From the NCBI RefSeq assembly GCF_000411115.1, contig NZ_KE150256.1, positions 62,001 through 126,000 on the forward strand: 64,000 nucleotides of DNA, written 5' to 3'. The notes beneath the pieces are model-generated. The model did no database searches, was not told the origin of the DNA, and saw nothing but the letters and a program-made list of their open reading frames with translations. The stretch comes from Capnocytophaga granulosa ATCC 51502 (lineage in GTDB: Bacteria; Bacteroidota; Bacteroidia; Flavobacteriales; Flavobacteriaceae). Shown here piece after piece: positions 18,523 to 27,132 of the stretch (within the stretch, counting starts at the first letter, position 1; each line of letters opens with the position of its first letter). The translations under genes and the position numbers were made by a program.

Positions 18523-20049
18523 ATGGCTTTAACGATTATCCATTCCATTGCTTCTTGGTTCTTGCGCAAGCGTATAGACCAGATAGAAGAATTCATCAAA
18601 CGCCCTCATGAAGTACAAGAAAACGTATGTGCCAAGCTCTTAGAAGCCGCACAGAGTACCGAGATGGGCAAGCAATACGACTTTATTTCCATTCGTAACT
18701 ATGAGGATTTTGCCGCACGTATCCCCATCTCTATCTATGAGGATATAGAGCCTATGATAGAGCGTGCCCGTCGTGGGGAGGAGAACCTTTTTTGGCGTAC
18801 CCCTATCAAATGGTTTGCCAAGAGTAGCGGTACGACCAATGCCAAAAGCAAGTTTATCCCTGTAAGTGAGGAAGCGCTTCAGTATTGCCACTATAAGGCA
18901 GGCAAGGATATGCTTTGCTTATACCTGAATAACAACCCCGACTCCAACCTCTTTACAGGAAAGAGCCTACGCCTTGGGGGCAGTAAGGAGTTATATGAGG
19001 AAAACGGCACTATCTTTGGCGACTTATCCGCTATACTCATAGACAACCTCCCTTTCTGGGCTGAGTTCAGCTGTACCCCCTCCACCAAGGTGTCGCTGAT
19101 GAGCGAGTGGGAAGCCAAGATGAAGGCTATCATTGCGGAATCCTCACGAGAGAATGTAACCAGCCTGGTAGGTGTCCCTTCATGGATGATGGTGCTCCTT
19201 CGACAAGCGCTTGCCTATACAGGCAAAGAAAACATATTAGAGATATGGAAAAACTTAGAGGTATATTTCCACGGCGGGGTGAGCTTTGTCCCTTACCGAG
19301 ACCAATATAAGCAACTTATTCCCTCCGATAGTTTCCGTTATTATGAGACCTACAACGCCTCCGAGGGTTTCTTTGCCATACAGGACAGAAATAACAGTGA
19401 CGAAATGCTGTTGATGCTGGACTATGGTATATTCTATGAGTTTATCCCTATGGACAGCTTTGGTACCCCTTCCCAAAAGGCTATTCCCCTATGGGAGGTA
19501 GAGATAGGTAAGAACTACGCCATGGTGATTACTACCAATGCAGGGCTTTGGCGTTATCAGATAGGCGATACAGTACGCTTTACCTCCACCTCACCCTATC
19601 GTATCAAGATTACAGGACGCACCAAGCACCATATCAATGTATTTGGGGAAGAACTTATCATAGAAAACACCGAGGAAGCGCTCAAAAGAGCCTGCCATGA
19701 GCACCATTGTAGCGTGATAGAATACACCGTGGCACCTATCTTCATGCAGGGCAACAAAAGCGGCGGGCACGAGTGGATCATTGAGTTCGAAACCGCCCCT
19801 GAGGATATAGAAGCCTTCACCCGCACCTTGGACACTGAACTAAAAGCTCTTAACTCCGATTACGAGGCCAAGCGCTATAACGATATGACCCTTGCTATGC
19901 CCAAGATACACATTGCCCGAAAGAACCTCTTTCACGATTGGCTTAAAGAAAACGGCAAGTTAGGAGGCCAACATAAGATTCCGCGCCTTTCCAATACCCG
20001 TGATTACTTTGAGGCAATCTGGAAGCTAAAGGATCATAATACCAATTAA
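18523..20049 (+). CDS. GH3-family acyl-adenylate/amide synthetase
   Basis: The 508-residue protein matches the GH3 family over its full length. It has an N-terminal helical start (LQ-x-A-type region before GKQYDF), the ATP-binding loop KSSGTTNAKSKFIPVS, the YNASEGFFA region, and the C-terminal KITGRTKHHINVFGEEL hinge. GH3 enzymes adenylate carboxylic acids and join them to amino acids. In plants they conjugate auxin and jasmonate; the substrate of bacterial members is unknown. It appears monocistronic. The start is the ATG preceded by an A-rich leader. Confidence 0.85.
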   Translation: MALTIIHSIASWFLRKRIDQIEEFIKRPHEVQENVCAKLLEAAQSTEMGKQYDFISIRNYEDFAARIPISIYEDIEPMIERARRGEENLFWRTPIKWFAKSSGTTNAKSKFIPVSEEALQYCHYKAGKDMLCLYLNNNPDSNLFTGKSLRLGGSKELYEENGTIFGDLSAILIDNLPFWAEFSCTPSTKVSLMSEWEAKMKAIIAESSRENVTSLVGVPSWMMVLLRQALAYTGKENILEIWKNLEVYFHGGVSFVPYRDQYKQLIPSDSFRYYETYNASEGFFAIQDRNNSDEMLLMLDYGIFYEFIPMDSFGTPSQKAIPLWEVEIGKNYAMVITTNAGLWRYQIGDTVRFTSTSPYRIKITGRTKHHINVFGEELIIENTEEALKRACHEHHCSVIEYTVAPIFMQGNKSGGHEWIIEFETAPEDIEAFTRTLDTELKALNSDYEAKRYNDMTLAMPKIHIARKNLFHDWLKENGKLGGQHKIPRLSNTRDYFEAIWKLKDHNTN

Positions 20050-20072
20050 TAGTAGGAGATGATGGTATAGTC

Positions 20073-20099
20073 TCATTCGTTAAGACGTAATAAAAATTA
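20073..20099. repeat. Decayed end of the GACGCAATAAATTGCGTC repeat
   Basis: CATTCGTTAAGACGTAATAA (from 20074) closely matches the outer edge of the repeat at 59922-60015, read on the complementary strand, but the inner palindrome is degraded. Confidence 0.4.
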
Positions 20100-20101
20100 C
20101 T

Positions 20102-20590
20102 ATGAAGAAAAATATCACCAAAATACTAATTACATTAGGATTGTTGCTCTTTATTGTATTTGATATTATGTATCTTATGGGGTGTTATGTATCCCTAAAA
20201 TTCCAAATAGAAGACAATGTTAGCTCCACAACCACAGATGTAATATACAATTTTGTTGATAAAGTTGCCGTTTTTTCAATAGTCAATGCTTTAATCATCT
20301 TCCTATTGGGGGGATATATTCTTTTTAGAAACAAGAGAACCATAGTTGAGAGAAAAAATAAGTCTATCCCTATTTTTGCTTGTATATACATTATCCTGCA
20401 ATTATCAGTTGTATTTTATAGCTACTATGGATTAAAATCCAATAGCCAACAAGATATGATAGGAACCAATGTTATGAAAAGTATAAACGATATGACCATA
20501 GGACTTTTTACATCTCTCATTTTTAGCTTGATTATATGCTGTTTGATGCTTCTATTTATCCATAAAAGGTCTATAACTAATGGTAGGTGA
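20102..20590 (+). CDS. Small four-helix membrane protein
   Basis: The 162-residue protein has four hydrophobic segments, near residues 8-30, 56-76, 90-108 and 132-152. Short charged loops (RNKRTIVERKNK) separate the second and third. No family is recognised. The composition is AT-rich. A 32-residue frame overlaps its last 11 bases, and a toxin-antitoxin pair follows at 20758. The function is unknown; an integral inner-membrane location is inferred. Confidence 0.5.
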   Translation: MKKNITKILITLGLLLFIVFDIMYLMGCYVSLKFQIEDNVSSTTTDVIYNFVDKVAVFSIVNALIIFLLGGYILFRNKRTIVERKNKSIPIFACIYIILQLSVVFYSYYGLKSNSQQDMIGTNVMKSINDMTIGLFTSLIFSLIICCLMLLFIHKRSITNGR

Positions 20591-20678
20591 TTCAATAAGA
20601 GTTTTTTGGAAATATAATATTTCAATAGCCATTGTGCTTTTTGGCGTCTATCTTATGAATTACTTTGTATTCCACTAA
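20580..20678 (+). CDS. Very small single-span membrane peptide (32 residues)
   Basis: An ATG inside the end of the 162-residue gene opens a frame encoding an N-terminal charged stretch, then a hydrophobic segment (ISIAIVLFGVYLMNYFVF), ending at 20678. The overlap suggests translational coupling. It could be a genuine small membrane protein or chance; length alone gives little support. Confidence 0.3.
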   Translation: MVGDSIRVFWKYNISIAIVLFGVYLMNYFVFH

Positions 20679-20757
20679 TAGCTATGTATGGAATGGCGCA
20701 AGGAAATTAAGATTTTACTTCTGTACAAATTAAAATAGATTAAAAAAATAAAAATTT

Positions 20758-21027
20758 ATGAATAAAGATTTAGAAAAAAAATTCAGAAAAAATATAAATT
20801 CAAGAGTTTTTTGGGATTGTTCTTTTGAAGATTTAGATTTAGAGAAAGATAAAATCTTTATCATCGGTAGAATTATGATGAGAGGAACAGATAGGGAAAT
20901 CCATTTTATAGAAGATAACTTTTCTTTGAAGGAGATAAAAGAAGCTGTGGAAAAATCTACTGAAACCGATGATGTATGTATAAATTATTACCAAAAATTA
21001 TACAACTATGGAGATAAAAGACAATAA
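20758..21027 (+). CDS. DUF6922-type antitoxin candidate
   Basis: The 89-residue protein matches my recollection of DUF6922: FWDCSFEDLDLEKDKIFIIGRIMMRG near the start corresponds to the family pattern FWD-x-LDxxKDxxFIIxRVLxRG. DUF6922 proteins are found beside AbiEii-type nucleotidyltransferase toxins. Here the next gene overlaps by 20 bases and is such a toxin. The protein probably acts as the antitoxin or regulator of the pair. It lacks the usual helix-turn-helix of AbiEi, so it is a distinct partner type. Confidence 0.7.
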   Translation: MNKDLEKKFRKNINSRVFWDCSFEDLDLEKDKIFIIGRIMMRGTDREIHFIEDNFSLKEIKEAVEKSTETDDVCINYYQKLYNYGDKRQ

Positions 21028-21679
21028 AGCTGTAGGAAAATCTCAAATAGAGTTACTTAAGAAATTAATGTCATTAGAGGAACTTTCCGAATATTGTTTG
21101 GTTGGAGGAACTAATCTGGCTCTAAGATATGAACACAGAATATCAATAGACTTAGATATATTTAGATATAATCCTTCTGCTAATATAGAAGAAAATATGG
21201 CGATCTCAAATATGATTAAAAAGGTTTTCCCTACTGCTGAGATTATTAGTATTAATAAAATAGGTATTTTCATGTACATAGGTGAGGTAAAAGTTGATAT
21301 CATTGAATATCCTTTCCCTTTTTTCGAGGTAGAAACAATAAAGGGGATTCGCTTAGCCTCAAAATCTGATATCAGTGCTATGAAAATTAGCGCCATAACC
21401 AACAGAGGTTCTCGTAAAGATTTTTATGATTTACATGAATTATTAAAAGAATTTACCTTAAAAGAGATCATTGATGACTATCAAAGAAAATATAATATTG
21501 ATAATTTGGAAATGGCAAAGAGGTCTCTAATATATTTTGAAGATGCAAATAATGAAAAAGAAAGAAATAATAAAGTTATTAGCCTTATAAATGAAAGTTG
21601 GGAAAATATAAAAGATGATATAGAGAGAAAATACAACGAATTATTTCGAATCTCCCATAAAAATAGACAAAAGAAATGA
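21008..21679 (+). CDS. AbiEii/AbiGii-family nucleotidyltransferase toxin
   Basis: The 223-residue protein has the nucleotidyltransferase signature GGTNLALRYEHRISIDLDIF (about residues 33-52), with GGT and the DLD metal-binding pair, followed by KVDIIEYP as the third acidic strand. SRKDFYDLHELL marks the helical C-terminal part of the family. Members transfer nucleotides to tRNA or other targets and inhibit growth unless held in check, often as phage-abortive systems. It overlaps the DUF6922 gene by 20 bases and touches the next frame with ATGA. AT-rich composition suggests mobility. Confidence 0.82.
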   Translation: MEIKDNKAVGKSQIELLKKLMSLEELSEYCLVGGTNLALRYEHRISIDLDIFRYNPSANIEENMAISNMIKKVFPTAEIISINKIGIFMYIGEVKVDIIEYPFPFFEVETIKGIRLASKSDISAMKISAITNRGSRKDFYDLHELLKEFTLKEIIDDYQRKYNIDNLEMAKRSLIYFEDANNEKERNNKVISLINESWENIKDDIERKYNELFRISHKNRQKK

Positions 21680-21684
21680 TTTTT

Positions 21685-22131
21685 ATGAAACCCCTTAGTA
21701 TCTTGTTTTACTTCCTCTGCTTTCCTGCTTTTATGTATAGTCAAAATGAACCTTTTTTGAATGTAACACTAAGAGTACAAGGATATACACCCCTTATGGA
21801 GATTAGAAATACCACTGCGGATACCATACAGCTCTTTTCTAAACTGAAAAAAGAAAGCAAAGAAGCAAGTACTCATATCTTGGGCTTTAGGTAAGAGGGA
21901 AAACACTATACTGAAGGGGTATTGTATAGCTGCTATGAGTGCCTTGAGGATTATTTTTATATAGGAAATACCAAAAATAACACCATAAAGATAGCACCTC
22001 AGAGCAGTATTAGCACTTATTTTCCTTATTTATCTTCTGGAACCTATTATTTTGAGATACAAACTTTCTATATTTACCAGAAAAAGCGTTATGAATTGAA
22101 GGTAACGACCCCTGAAATCAATATCAACTAA
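21685..22131 (+). pseudogene. Secreted protein interrupted by one in-frame TAA
   Basis: From the ATG at 21685 a signal peptide (KPLSILFYFLCFPAFMYSQ) leads into a beta-rich sequence. TAA at 21892-21894 stops it after about 69 residues. The same frame continues with EGKHYTEGVLYSCYE and a further 70 residues to 22131. The two halves read as one protein of about 148 residues that I do not recognise. An AAA, CAA or GAA codon changed to TAA would explain the break. An ATG at 21676 overlaps the toxin stop and is an alternative start. Confidence 0.6.
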
Positions 22132-22147
22132 GTTTTCCTATAAAAAT

Positions 22148-22768
22148 ATGACAATGTACCTATACCTTTTCCTTATACCTTTCTTTTTGGGTTGCCAGCA
22201 AAGAGTAACCTTTGATAAAGATAATAACACTACTATCTTAAATACTGAAGAAGCATCTAATAGGCATACCCAAAGAATAATCAAAAACACAGAAAAGGAA
22301 GAAAAGATTAATGATACAGAACTCTCCTCTTTTCTGAAAGAACTTCAGGTGTGCTTATCACAAGGACAGGTCACAAAGATAGCCGATACTATGATACATT
22401 ATCCTCTCAAAGACGAAGGACCGCTTTATGAAATGTTATACGGAGATATCGTCTATAGAGATGACTTTACAACAGAAGACAAACCCATTGTCAGAGAAGA
22501 CTTTATAAAAATCTACCACAAATTATTTCCTAAGAAGTATATAGCCCTTTTTGAAAAATTAAGCATAGAGGAGATTGTCAAAGAGAAAGAATTTAAGTGT
22601 TGGAATAAGGAAAAAACTACCCTTATTGACTTTTCTTTCCTATCGGAAGATTCTTTCCAGATAAGTATCAGTTTTATGGAAGAGGATGTTGTAGGGGGAT
22701 ATAGCATCAAATATCTTTTTAAGAAAATCAATGGAAATATCCTATTATATTTGGTACGCAGTATATAA
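22148..22768 (+). CDS. Hypothetical lipoprotein
   Basis: The 206-residue protein has a lipoprotein signal peptide (MYLYLFLIPFFLGC, Cys at about residue 16), a charged low-complexity linker rich in N, T, E and K, then an alpha/beta domain (LSSFLKELQVCLSQGQVTKIADTMIHYPL...). The latter has the general shape of small periplasmic NTF2-like or DUF4348-like lipoproteins, but I do not assign it. It follows the broken secreted-protein gene by 16 bp and ends the accessory region before DyP. Confidence 0.55.
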   Translation: MTMYLYLFLIPFFLGCQQRVTFDKDNNTTILNTEEASNRHTQRIIKNTEKEEKINDTELSSFLKELQVCLSQGQVTKIADTMIHYPLKDEGPLYEMLYGDIVYRDDFTTEDKPIVREDFIKIYHKLFPKKYIALFEKLSIEEIVKEKEFKCWNKEKTTLIDFSFLSEDSFQISISFMEEDVVGGYSIKYLFKKINGNILLYLVRSI

Positions 22769-22822
22769 CCTATCTTCCTAAAACAAGGGCAAAAACTCTT
22801 TGCAAAGCCCAAAGAAATATCT

Positions 22823-22830
22823 TATCTTTG
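22823..22830 (+). promoter_or_regulatory. -7 promoter box for the DyP peroxidase gene
   Basis: TATCTTTG fits TAnnTTTG and lies 72 bp before the ATG at 22903. Confidence 0.5.
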
Positions 22831-22902
22831 TGCCTTAAAGAAAATAATCTGAAATAGATAGTGTAACTTACTATTAATCAGACTCTTATACAGAATAAAA
22901 AC

Positions 22903-23832
22903 ATGAAGAATTATCAGAACGTAACTGATTTGCCTAATAATAATACCATATTCTTGGTATGGACCTTCAAAAAAGAGGCGGACAAAGCTCAACTCAAGGC
23001 TGCTTTCTCCAAGGTATGTGGTTTGGTAGGAAACCTTAACAACTCGGTAGCCGATCGCTTCCCTGAAGCCCGTGCAAGTGTAACTATTGGTATTAGCCAT
23101 AGCGGATGGCTTACTTTGGGCTTACCTACCCCCCTGCCTAAGGAACTCAAAGATTTTCAACCTATCAAAGGCAGCAAGCATACAGCCGTAGCCACCGAAG
23201 GCGACCTACATTTTCATATTCGCGCACATAACCCAAGTTTGGCTTATGATATGGCTGCCGTTATTACTGAGGTGATGCAGCCTATAGCCGATTGTATAGT
23301 CAATGTACAAGGGTTCAGGTATTGGGACGGACGTGCTATCATCGGTTTTGTAGATGGTACTGAAAATCCTCAAGGTGAGGAAAGAGAACAATTTGCCGTA
23401 GTAGGTGAAGAAGATCCTGATTATCAAGGAGGCAGCTACCTATTTGTCCAAAAATATGTACATGATATGAGTGCATGGCATGCGCTCCCTGTAAGCGAAC
23501 AAGAAAAAGTCATAGGTCGCAGCAAAGAGATGGATATAGAGATGGACGATGATACCAAGCCTTCCAACGCCCATTCTGCGCTTGCCAATGTGGGGGACGA
23601 CCTAAAAGTAGTCAGAGACAATATGCCTTTCCATGACCCTGCGAGCCACCAGATGGGTACTTACTTTATTTGCTATGCAAACACCTTCAGTACTGTAGAG
23701 AAAATGCTTACTAACATGTTTGTAGGCGACCCCGTGGGCAATTACGATCGCTTGTTGGATTTCAGTACAGCCCAAACAGGTACCCTCTTCTTTGTCCCTT
23801 CATTAGACATGTTGGACGACTTTGCTGGCTAA
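22903..23832 (+). CDS. Dyp-type haem peroxidase (YfeX-like)
   Basis: The 309-residue protein has the DyP hallmark GFVDGTENP (Asp at about residue 151, the distal catalytic residue) and a candidate proximal haem-ligand His at about residue 224 in NAHSALANVG. A conserved Arg lies near the distal pocket. There is no signal peptide, so it is cytoplasmic, like the YfeX/class P group. Such enzymes oxidise dyes or phenols with peroxide, and may handle porphyrins. It is followed by thrC after 39 bp, with no obvious functional link. Confidence 0.9.
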   Translation: MKNYQNVTDLPNNNTIFLVWTFKKEADKAQLKAAFSKVCGLVGNLNNSVADRFPEARASVTIGISHSGWLTLGLPTPLPKELKDFQPIKGSKHTAVATEGDLHFHIRAHNPSLAYDMAAVITEVMQPIADCIVNVQGFRYWDGRAIIGFVDGTENPQGEEREQFAVVGEEDPDYQGGSYLFVQKYVHDMSAWHALPVSEQEKVIGRSKEMDIEMDDDTKPSNAHSALANVGDDLKVVRDNMPFHDPASHQMGTYFICYANTFSTVEKMLTNMFVGDPVGNYDRLLDFSTAQTGTLFFVPSLDMLDDFAG

Positions 23833-23871
23833 TCATAGAAAAATATCAGAACCACACCAAACACATTGCAC

Positions 23872-25149
23872 ATGAACTATTACAATATCAAGCATAAAGA
23901 CGAAATCGTCTCCTTCAAGGAAGCTACCCTAAGAGGATTGGGAAAGGACAAAGGACTTTTTGTTCCCGAACATATCCCTACCCTACCTGCTTCTTTCTTT
24001 GAGGAAATTACTCAAAAAAACAATATAGAAATCGCTACAGAGGCGCTTTACCCCTATGTCAATGACAGTTTTTCCAAAGAGGAACTCCAAAAGGTTTTGG
24101 AAGAAGTCTTTGTCTTTGATACGCCTGTAAAGGAACTCTTAAGTAATACCTCTGTATTGGAACTATTCCATGGGCCTACCATGGCCTTCAAGGATGTAGG
24201 AGCACGCTTTATGGCACGTTGCTTAGGCAAATTCTCCGATAAGGACAACCCCACTACGGTAGTGGTGGCGACCTCTGGTGATACGGGGAGTGCCGTAGCC
24301 AATGGCTTTTACAAAGTGGAGGGAGTAAGAGTGGTTATTCTCTTCCCCAAAGGAAAAGTAAGCCCTTTCCAAGAATACCAAATGACCTCCTTAGGCGCCA
24401 ATATACAAGCGGTAGAGGTAGAGGGTACTTTTGATGACTGCCAAGCCCTTGTAAAGCAAGCCCTTTCCGATGCATCTCTCAAGGCAGAACGCGTGCTGAG
24501 CAGTGCCAACTCTATCAATGTTGCTCGCTTTCTCCCCCAAATGCTTTACTACTTCTTTGCTTACAAGCAGGTAAAAGACCTCTTAGACGGCAAAGATTGG
24601 GTGGTGGCTGTCCCCAGTGGAAACTTTGGTAACCTCACCGCTGGCCTATATGCTCACGCTATGGGGCTACCTGTAAGCAAGTTTGTAGCCGCCAACAATG
24701 CCAATGATACCTTTGCCCAATACTTACAAACAGGAAGCTATCAGGCCAAAGCCTCAGTTGCAACCCTCTCCAATGCCATGGACGTGGGGGATCCGAGCAA
24801 CTTTGTACGTATCCAAGAGCTTTTTGGACATAGCCTTGAGGCCATTCGCAAGATGATTACTGCTGTGGTGATCTCTGACAAAGAAACTTTGGACGAAATC
24901 GCTTATATACATAATACCTTAGGCTATACCCTTGATCCTCATTCGGCAGTGGGACACTTAGCTTTGCAAAAAGCCCTACTTCCTTCCCAATACGGCACCG
25001 TACTAAGTACCGCCAGCCCTAAGAAGTTTGACCAGGTGATCCGCCAAGTAATTCCTTCTTTTCCTGTCCCAGAAGTGGATTTGAGTACTTGTCATAAAAA
25101 GAGTATTCCCAATTCTTATAAGGATTACAAAGAGTTGTTACTTAGTTAG
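23872..25149 (+). CDS. thrC: Threonine synthase
   Basis: The 425-residue PLP enzyme converts O-phosphohomoserine to threonine. It has the cofactor lysine in HGPTMAFKDVGARF (Lys107 counted from the ATG at 23872), the phosphate-binding TSGDTGSAVA loop, and the PSGNFGNLTAGL motif. I prefer the ATG at 23872 to a TTG two codons upstream. thrA and thrB are not in the window. It runs into the convergent comF gene with no bases between the two stop codons. Confidence 0.95.
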   Translation: MNYYNIKHKDEIVSFKEATLRGLGKDKGLFVPEHIPTLPASFFEEITQKNNIEIATEALYPYVNDSFSKEELQKVLEEVFVFDTPVKELLSNTSVLELFHGPTMAFKDVGARFMARCLGKFSDKDNPTTVVVATSGDTGSAVANGFYKVEGVRVVILFPKGKVSPFQEYQMTSLGANIQAVEVEGTFDDCQALVKQALSDASLKAERVLSSANSINVARFLPQMLYYFFAYKQVKDLLDGKDWVVAVPSGNFGNLTAGLYAHAMGLPVSKFVAANNANDTFAQYLQTGSYQAKASVATLSNAMDVGDPSNFVRIQELFGHSLEAIRKMITAVVISDKETLDEIAYIHNTLGYTLDPHSAVGHLALQKALLPSQYGTVLSTASPKKFDQVIRQVIPSFPVPEVDLSTCHKKSIPNSYKDYKELLLS

Positions 25150-25854
25150 TTACTCATCATTGCTATAGGCCATACAGGCAAAACTCACCTTAGCTCCTGC
25201 CTTTATAAGCAAGGCTGCACACTGGGCGAGGGTGGCGCCGGTGGTAACTATATCATCTATAATAAGCACATGCTTGCCTGCAACGGCTTTGGGGTCAGTA
25301 AGTACAAAGGTCTCGGCAGAGGTTCTTTGTCGCTCCAACCAGTGTTTTTTGGCCTGAGCCGAATTATACGTTTGTTTGAGCAAAAGATCCTCACGATAAG
25401 TCACTTGCAAGGCATCGGCAAGCGTACTACCAAAGAGTGTTACTTGATTGTAACCTCTTTTTTTCTTTTTCTTAGGGTGTAGAGGAACAGGCAGGGCCAG
25501 CTCCACTTGTGAGAAATAGCCATTGGCTACCAGCTCTGTAGCGTACCACTGTCCCAGCCAAAGACCTACCTGCTCCCTATCATGGTACTTGAGGGCATGT
25601 ATCAGTCGCTGGGAGACGGCTCCCTTATCATAATAGAGTAAGGCAGAGGCTTTCTGTACCACTACCCTCCCGAAGAACTTCCTAATCATAGGGTTACGCT
25701 CATCAGGGAGTAAGTGAAAGTGGGTTTGCCTAAGCTCATGGCGGCAAGTCACACATAGGAATTGTTCTTGGCGGCTGATTATTTGACCACAGCCCAAGCA
25801 ATAACGAGGAAATAAGAACGCCCCTATATCCTTAAAAACAGAAAAAAGCGTCAT
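25150..25854 (-). CDS. ComF family phosphoribosyltransferase-like protein
   Basis: The 234-residue protein has an N-terminal zinc finger (CLGCGQ then CVTC, about residues 19-39) and a C-terminal phosphoribosyltransferase domain with HVLIIDDIVTTGATL (PRPP loop). ComF proteins take part in DNA uptake or repair during competence, although their reaction is unproven. The KKKKKRGYNQ segment is the usual basic motif. The start is a standard ATG at 25854. It lies immediately after the terminator of the ribosomal protein operon, so it may have its own promoter. Confidence 0.88.
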   Translation of the reverse strand: MTLFSVFKDIGAFLFPRYCLGCGQIISRQEQFLCVTCRHELRQTHFHLLPDERNPMIRKFFGRVVVQKASALLYYDKGAVSQRLIHALKYHDREQVGLWLGQWYATELVANGYFSQVELALPVPLHPKKKKKRGYNQVTLFGSTLADALQVTYREDLLLKQTYNSAQAKKHWLERQRTSAETFVLTDPKAVAGKHVLIIDDIVTTGATLAQCAALLIKAGAKVSFACMAYSNDE

Positions 25855-25869
25855 AGTAATAGGTGTTTA

Positions 25870-25904
25870 TATGAAAAAAACCATCTCACAAGGAGATGGT
25901 TTTC
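25870..25904 (-). terminator. Terminator of the rpsF-rpsR-rplI operon
   Basis: On the minus strand AAACCATCTC, loop CTTGT, GAGATGGTTT is followed by TTTTT. It lies about 30 bp past the rplI stop and before comF. The stem also reads on the plus strand with a weaker tail. Confidence 0.75.
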
Positions 25905-25934
25905 GCTTTAAATCCAAAATCTATGAATAAAACT

Positions 25935-26387
25935 TTAGTTATTTTCGGCTACTATTTCAAAAGGTAGTGCAACGATTACCTCTCTGTGCAAACGTACAGA
26001 GGCCTCGTACTTACCTGTTTGCTTGATATTACCCCCAGCGATATAGATATATTTCTTATCTACTTGGTGTCCAGCCTTAAGGAGTTCTTCAGCAAGGTCA
26101 TCGTGGTTTACAGAACCAAACAATTTGTTACCTGCACCTACTTTAGCAGCAATTTTTATTTCTAACTGTTGGAGAGCCTTAGCCAATTGCTTAGCATCTT
26201 CAATAATTTTCTTTTCCTTGAAAGCTCTTTGTTTTAAGTTCTCAGCCAACACCTTTTTAGCAGAAGGAGTAGCCAGCTGAGCAAGGCCTTGAGGAATAAG
26301 ATAATTACGCCCATATCCGTTCTTCACGGTTACTATATCGTCCTTAAACCCTAGGTTAGGGACATCATTTTTAAGTATAATTTCCAT
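25935..26387 (-). CDS. rplI: 50S ribosomal protein L9
   Basis: The 150-residue protein matches L9: N-terminal domain with MEIILKNDVPNLGFKDDIVTVKNGYGRNYLIPQG-like rRNA-binding core, long central helix, and a C-terminal domain. It is the third gene of the rpsF-rpsR-rplI operon, 16 bp after rpsR. The length is standard and the hairpin terminator follows. Confidence 0.97.
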   Translation of the reverse strand: MEIILKNDVPNLGFKDDIVTVKNGYGRNYLIPQGLAQLATPSAKKVLAENLKQRAFKEKKIIEDAKQLAKALQQLEIKIAAKVGAGNKLFGSVNHDDLAEELLKAGHQVDKKYIYIAGGNIKQTGKYEASVRLHREVIVALPFEIVAENN

Positions 26388-26403
26388 TGATTCCTTGAAT
26401 TAA

Positions 26404-26697
26404 TTATTTTAACAAATCGGCTACATAAGGCAATAGAGCTAAGTGGCGAGCACGCTTAACGGCTACTGCGATCTTTCGTTGAAACTTCAGAGAAGTACCA
26501 GTGATACGACGAGGCAACAACTTACCTTGTTCGTTAATAAATTTCAATAAGAAATCAGGGTCTTTGTAATCAATATATTTGATACCTAACTTTTTGAAAC
26601 GGCAATATTTTTTGTTTTTGTTGGTATCTATATTCAGTGGGGTTAGATATCTGATATCTCCCTCTTTTTTTCCTTTTGCTTGTTGTTCGATAGACAT
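26404..26697 (-). CDS. rpsR: 30S ribosomal protein S18
   Basis: The 97-residue protein has the S18 core [22 protein letters not shown] followed by [31 protein letters not shown]. It binds S6 and 16S rRNA in the platform of the small subunit. It lies 3 bp after rpsF in the conserved operon. A short N-terminal extension ([17 protein letters not shown]) is typical of Bacteroidota. Confidence 0.97.
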   Translation of the reverse strand: MSIEQQAKGKKEGDIRYLTPLNIDTNKNKKYCRFKKLGIKYIDYKDPDFLLKFINEQGKLLPRRITGTSLKFQRKIAVAVKRARHLALLPYVADLLK

Positions 26698-26700
26698 GTT

Positions 26701-27042
26701 TTAGGCTTTTTTACTGTTCAACTTTGCTCTTCTTTTCTCAGCCCAAGCGATTGCTTCTTTTTCGAGCTTCACGGTGAGGTAACGCATCACGCGCTCATCG
26801 CGGCGGAATTCTACTTCAAAGCTCTCGATAATATCGCCAGGTGCTTTGAATTCAAATAAGTGATAAAATCCACTCTTTTTGTTTTGAATGGAATAGGCCA
26901 ATTTCTTTAAGCCCCAATCTTCTTTTGCTACCATTTCAGCACCCTTTGAGGTTAAGAAATTTTCAAATTTCTCAACTGCTTCCTTTATCTGTGCTTCAGA
27001 TAAAACGGGATTCAAAATGAAAACAGTTTCGTAATGATTCAT
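26701..27042 (-). CDS. rpsF: 30S ribosomal protein S6
   Basis: The 113-residue protein has the S6 beginning NHYETVFILNPVLSEAQ and the central GLKKLAYSIQNKKSGFYHLFEF strand. It pairs with S18 on the 30S platform and starts the rpsF-rpsR-rplI operon. A TATCTTTG box sits 27 bp upstream. Residue count and start are standard. Confidence 0.97.
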   Translation of the reverse strand: MNHYETVFILNPVLSEAQIKEAVEKFENFLTSKGAEMVAKEDWGLKKLAYSIQNKKSGFYHLFEFKAPGDIIESFEVEFRRDERVMRYLTVKLEKEAIAWAEKRRAKLNSKKA

Positions 27043-27068
27043 AAAAACTTTTTATTTAATTTGAGGTG

Positions 27069-27099
27069 CAAAGATATAACATTTTTGGATATACACCAA
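27069..27099 (-). promoter_or_regulatory. Promoter of the rpsF operon
   Basis: The complement carries TATCTTTG at 27069-27076 and TTG (complement of 27097-27099) about 20 bp further upstream, matching -7 and -33 elements. Confidence 0.55.
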
Positions 27100-27132
27100 A
27101 TTTATTTTGAACAAATTTCCTCTTTGCCTAAC

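Noticed and set aside
20758..22768. A prophage or complete phage-defence island
   Set aside because: No integrase, phage structural gene, attachment-site repeats or further defence genes were seen around the toxin-antitoxin pair.
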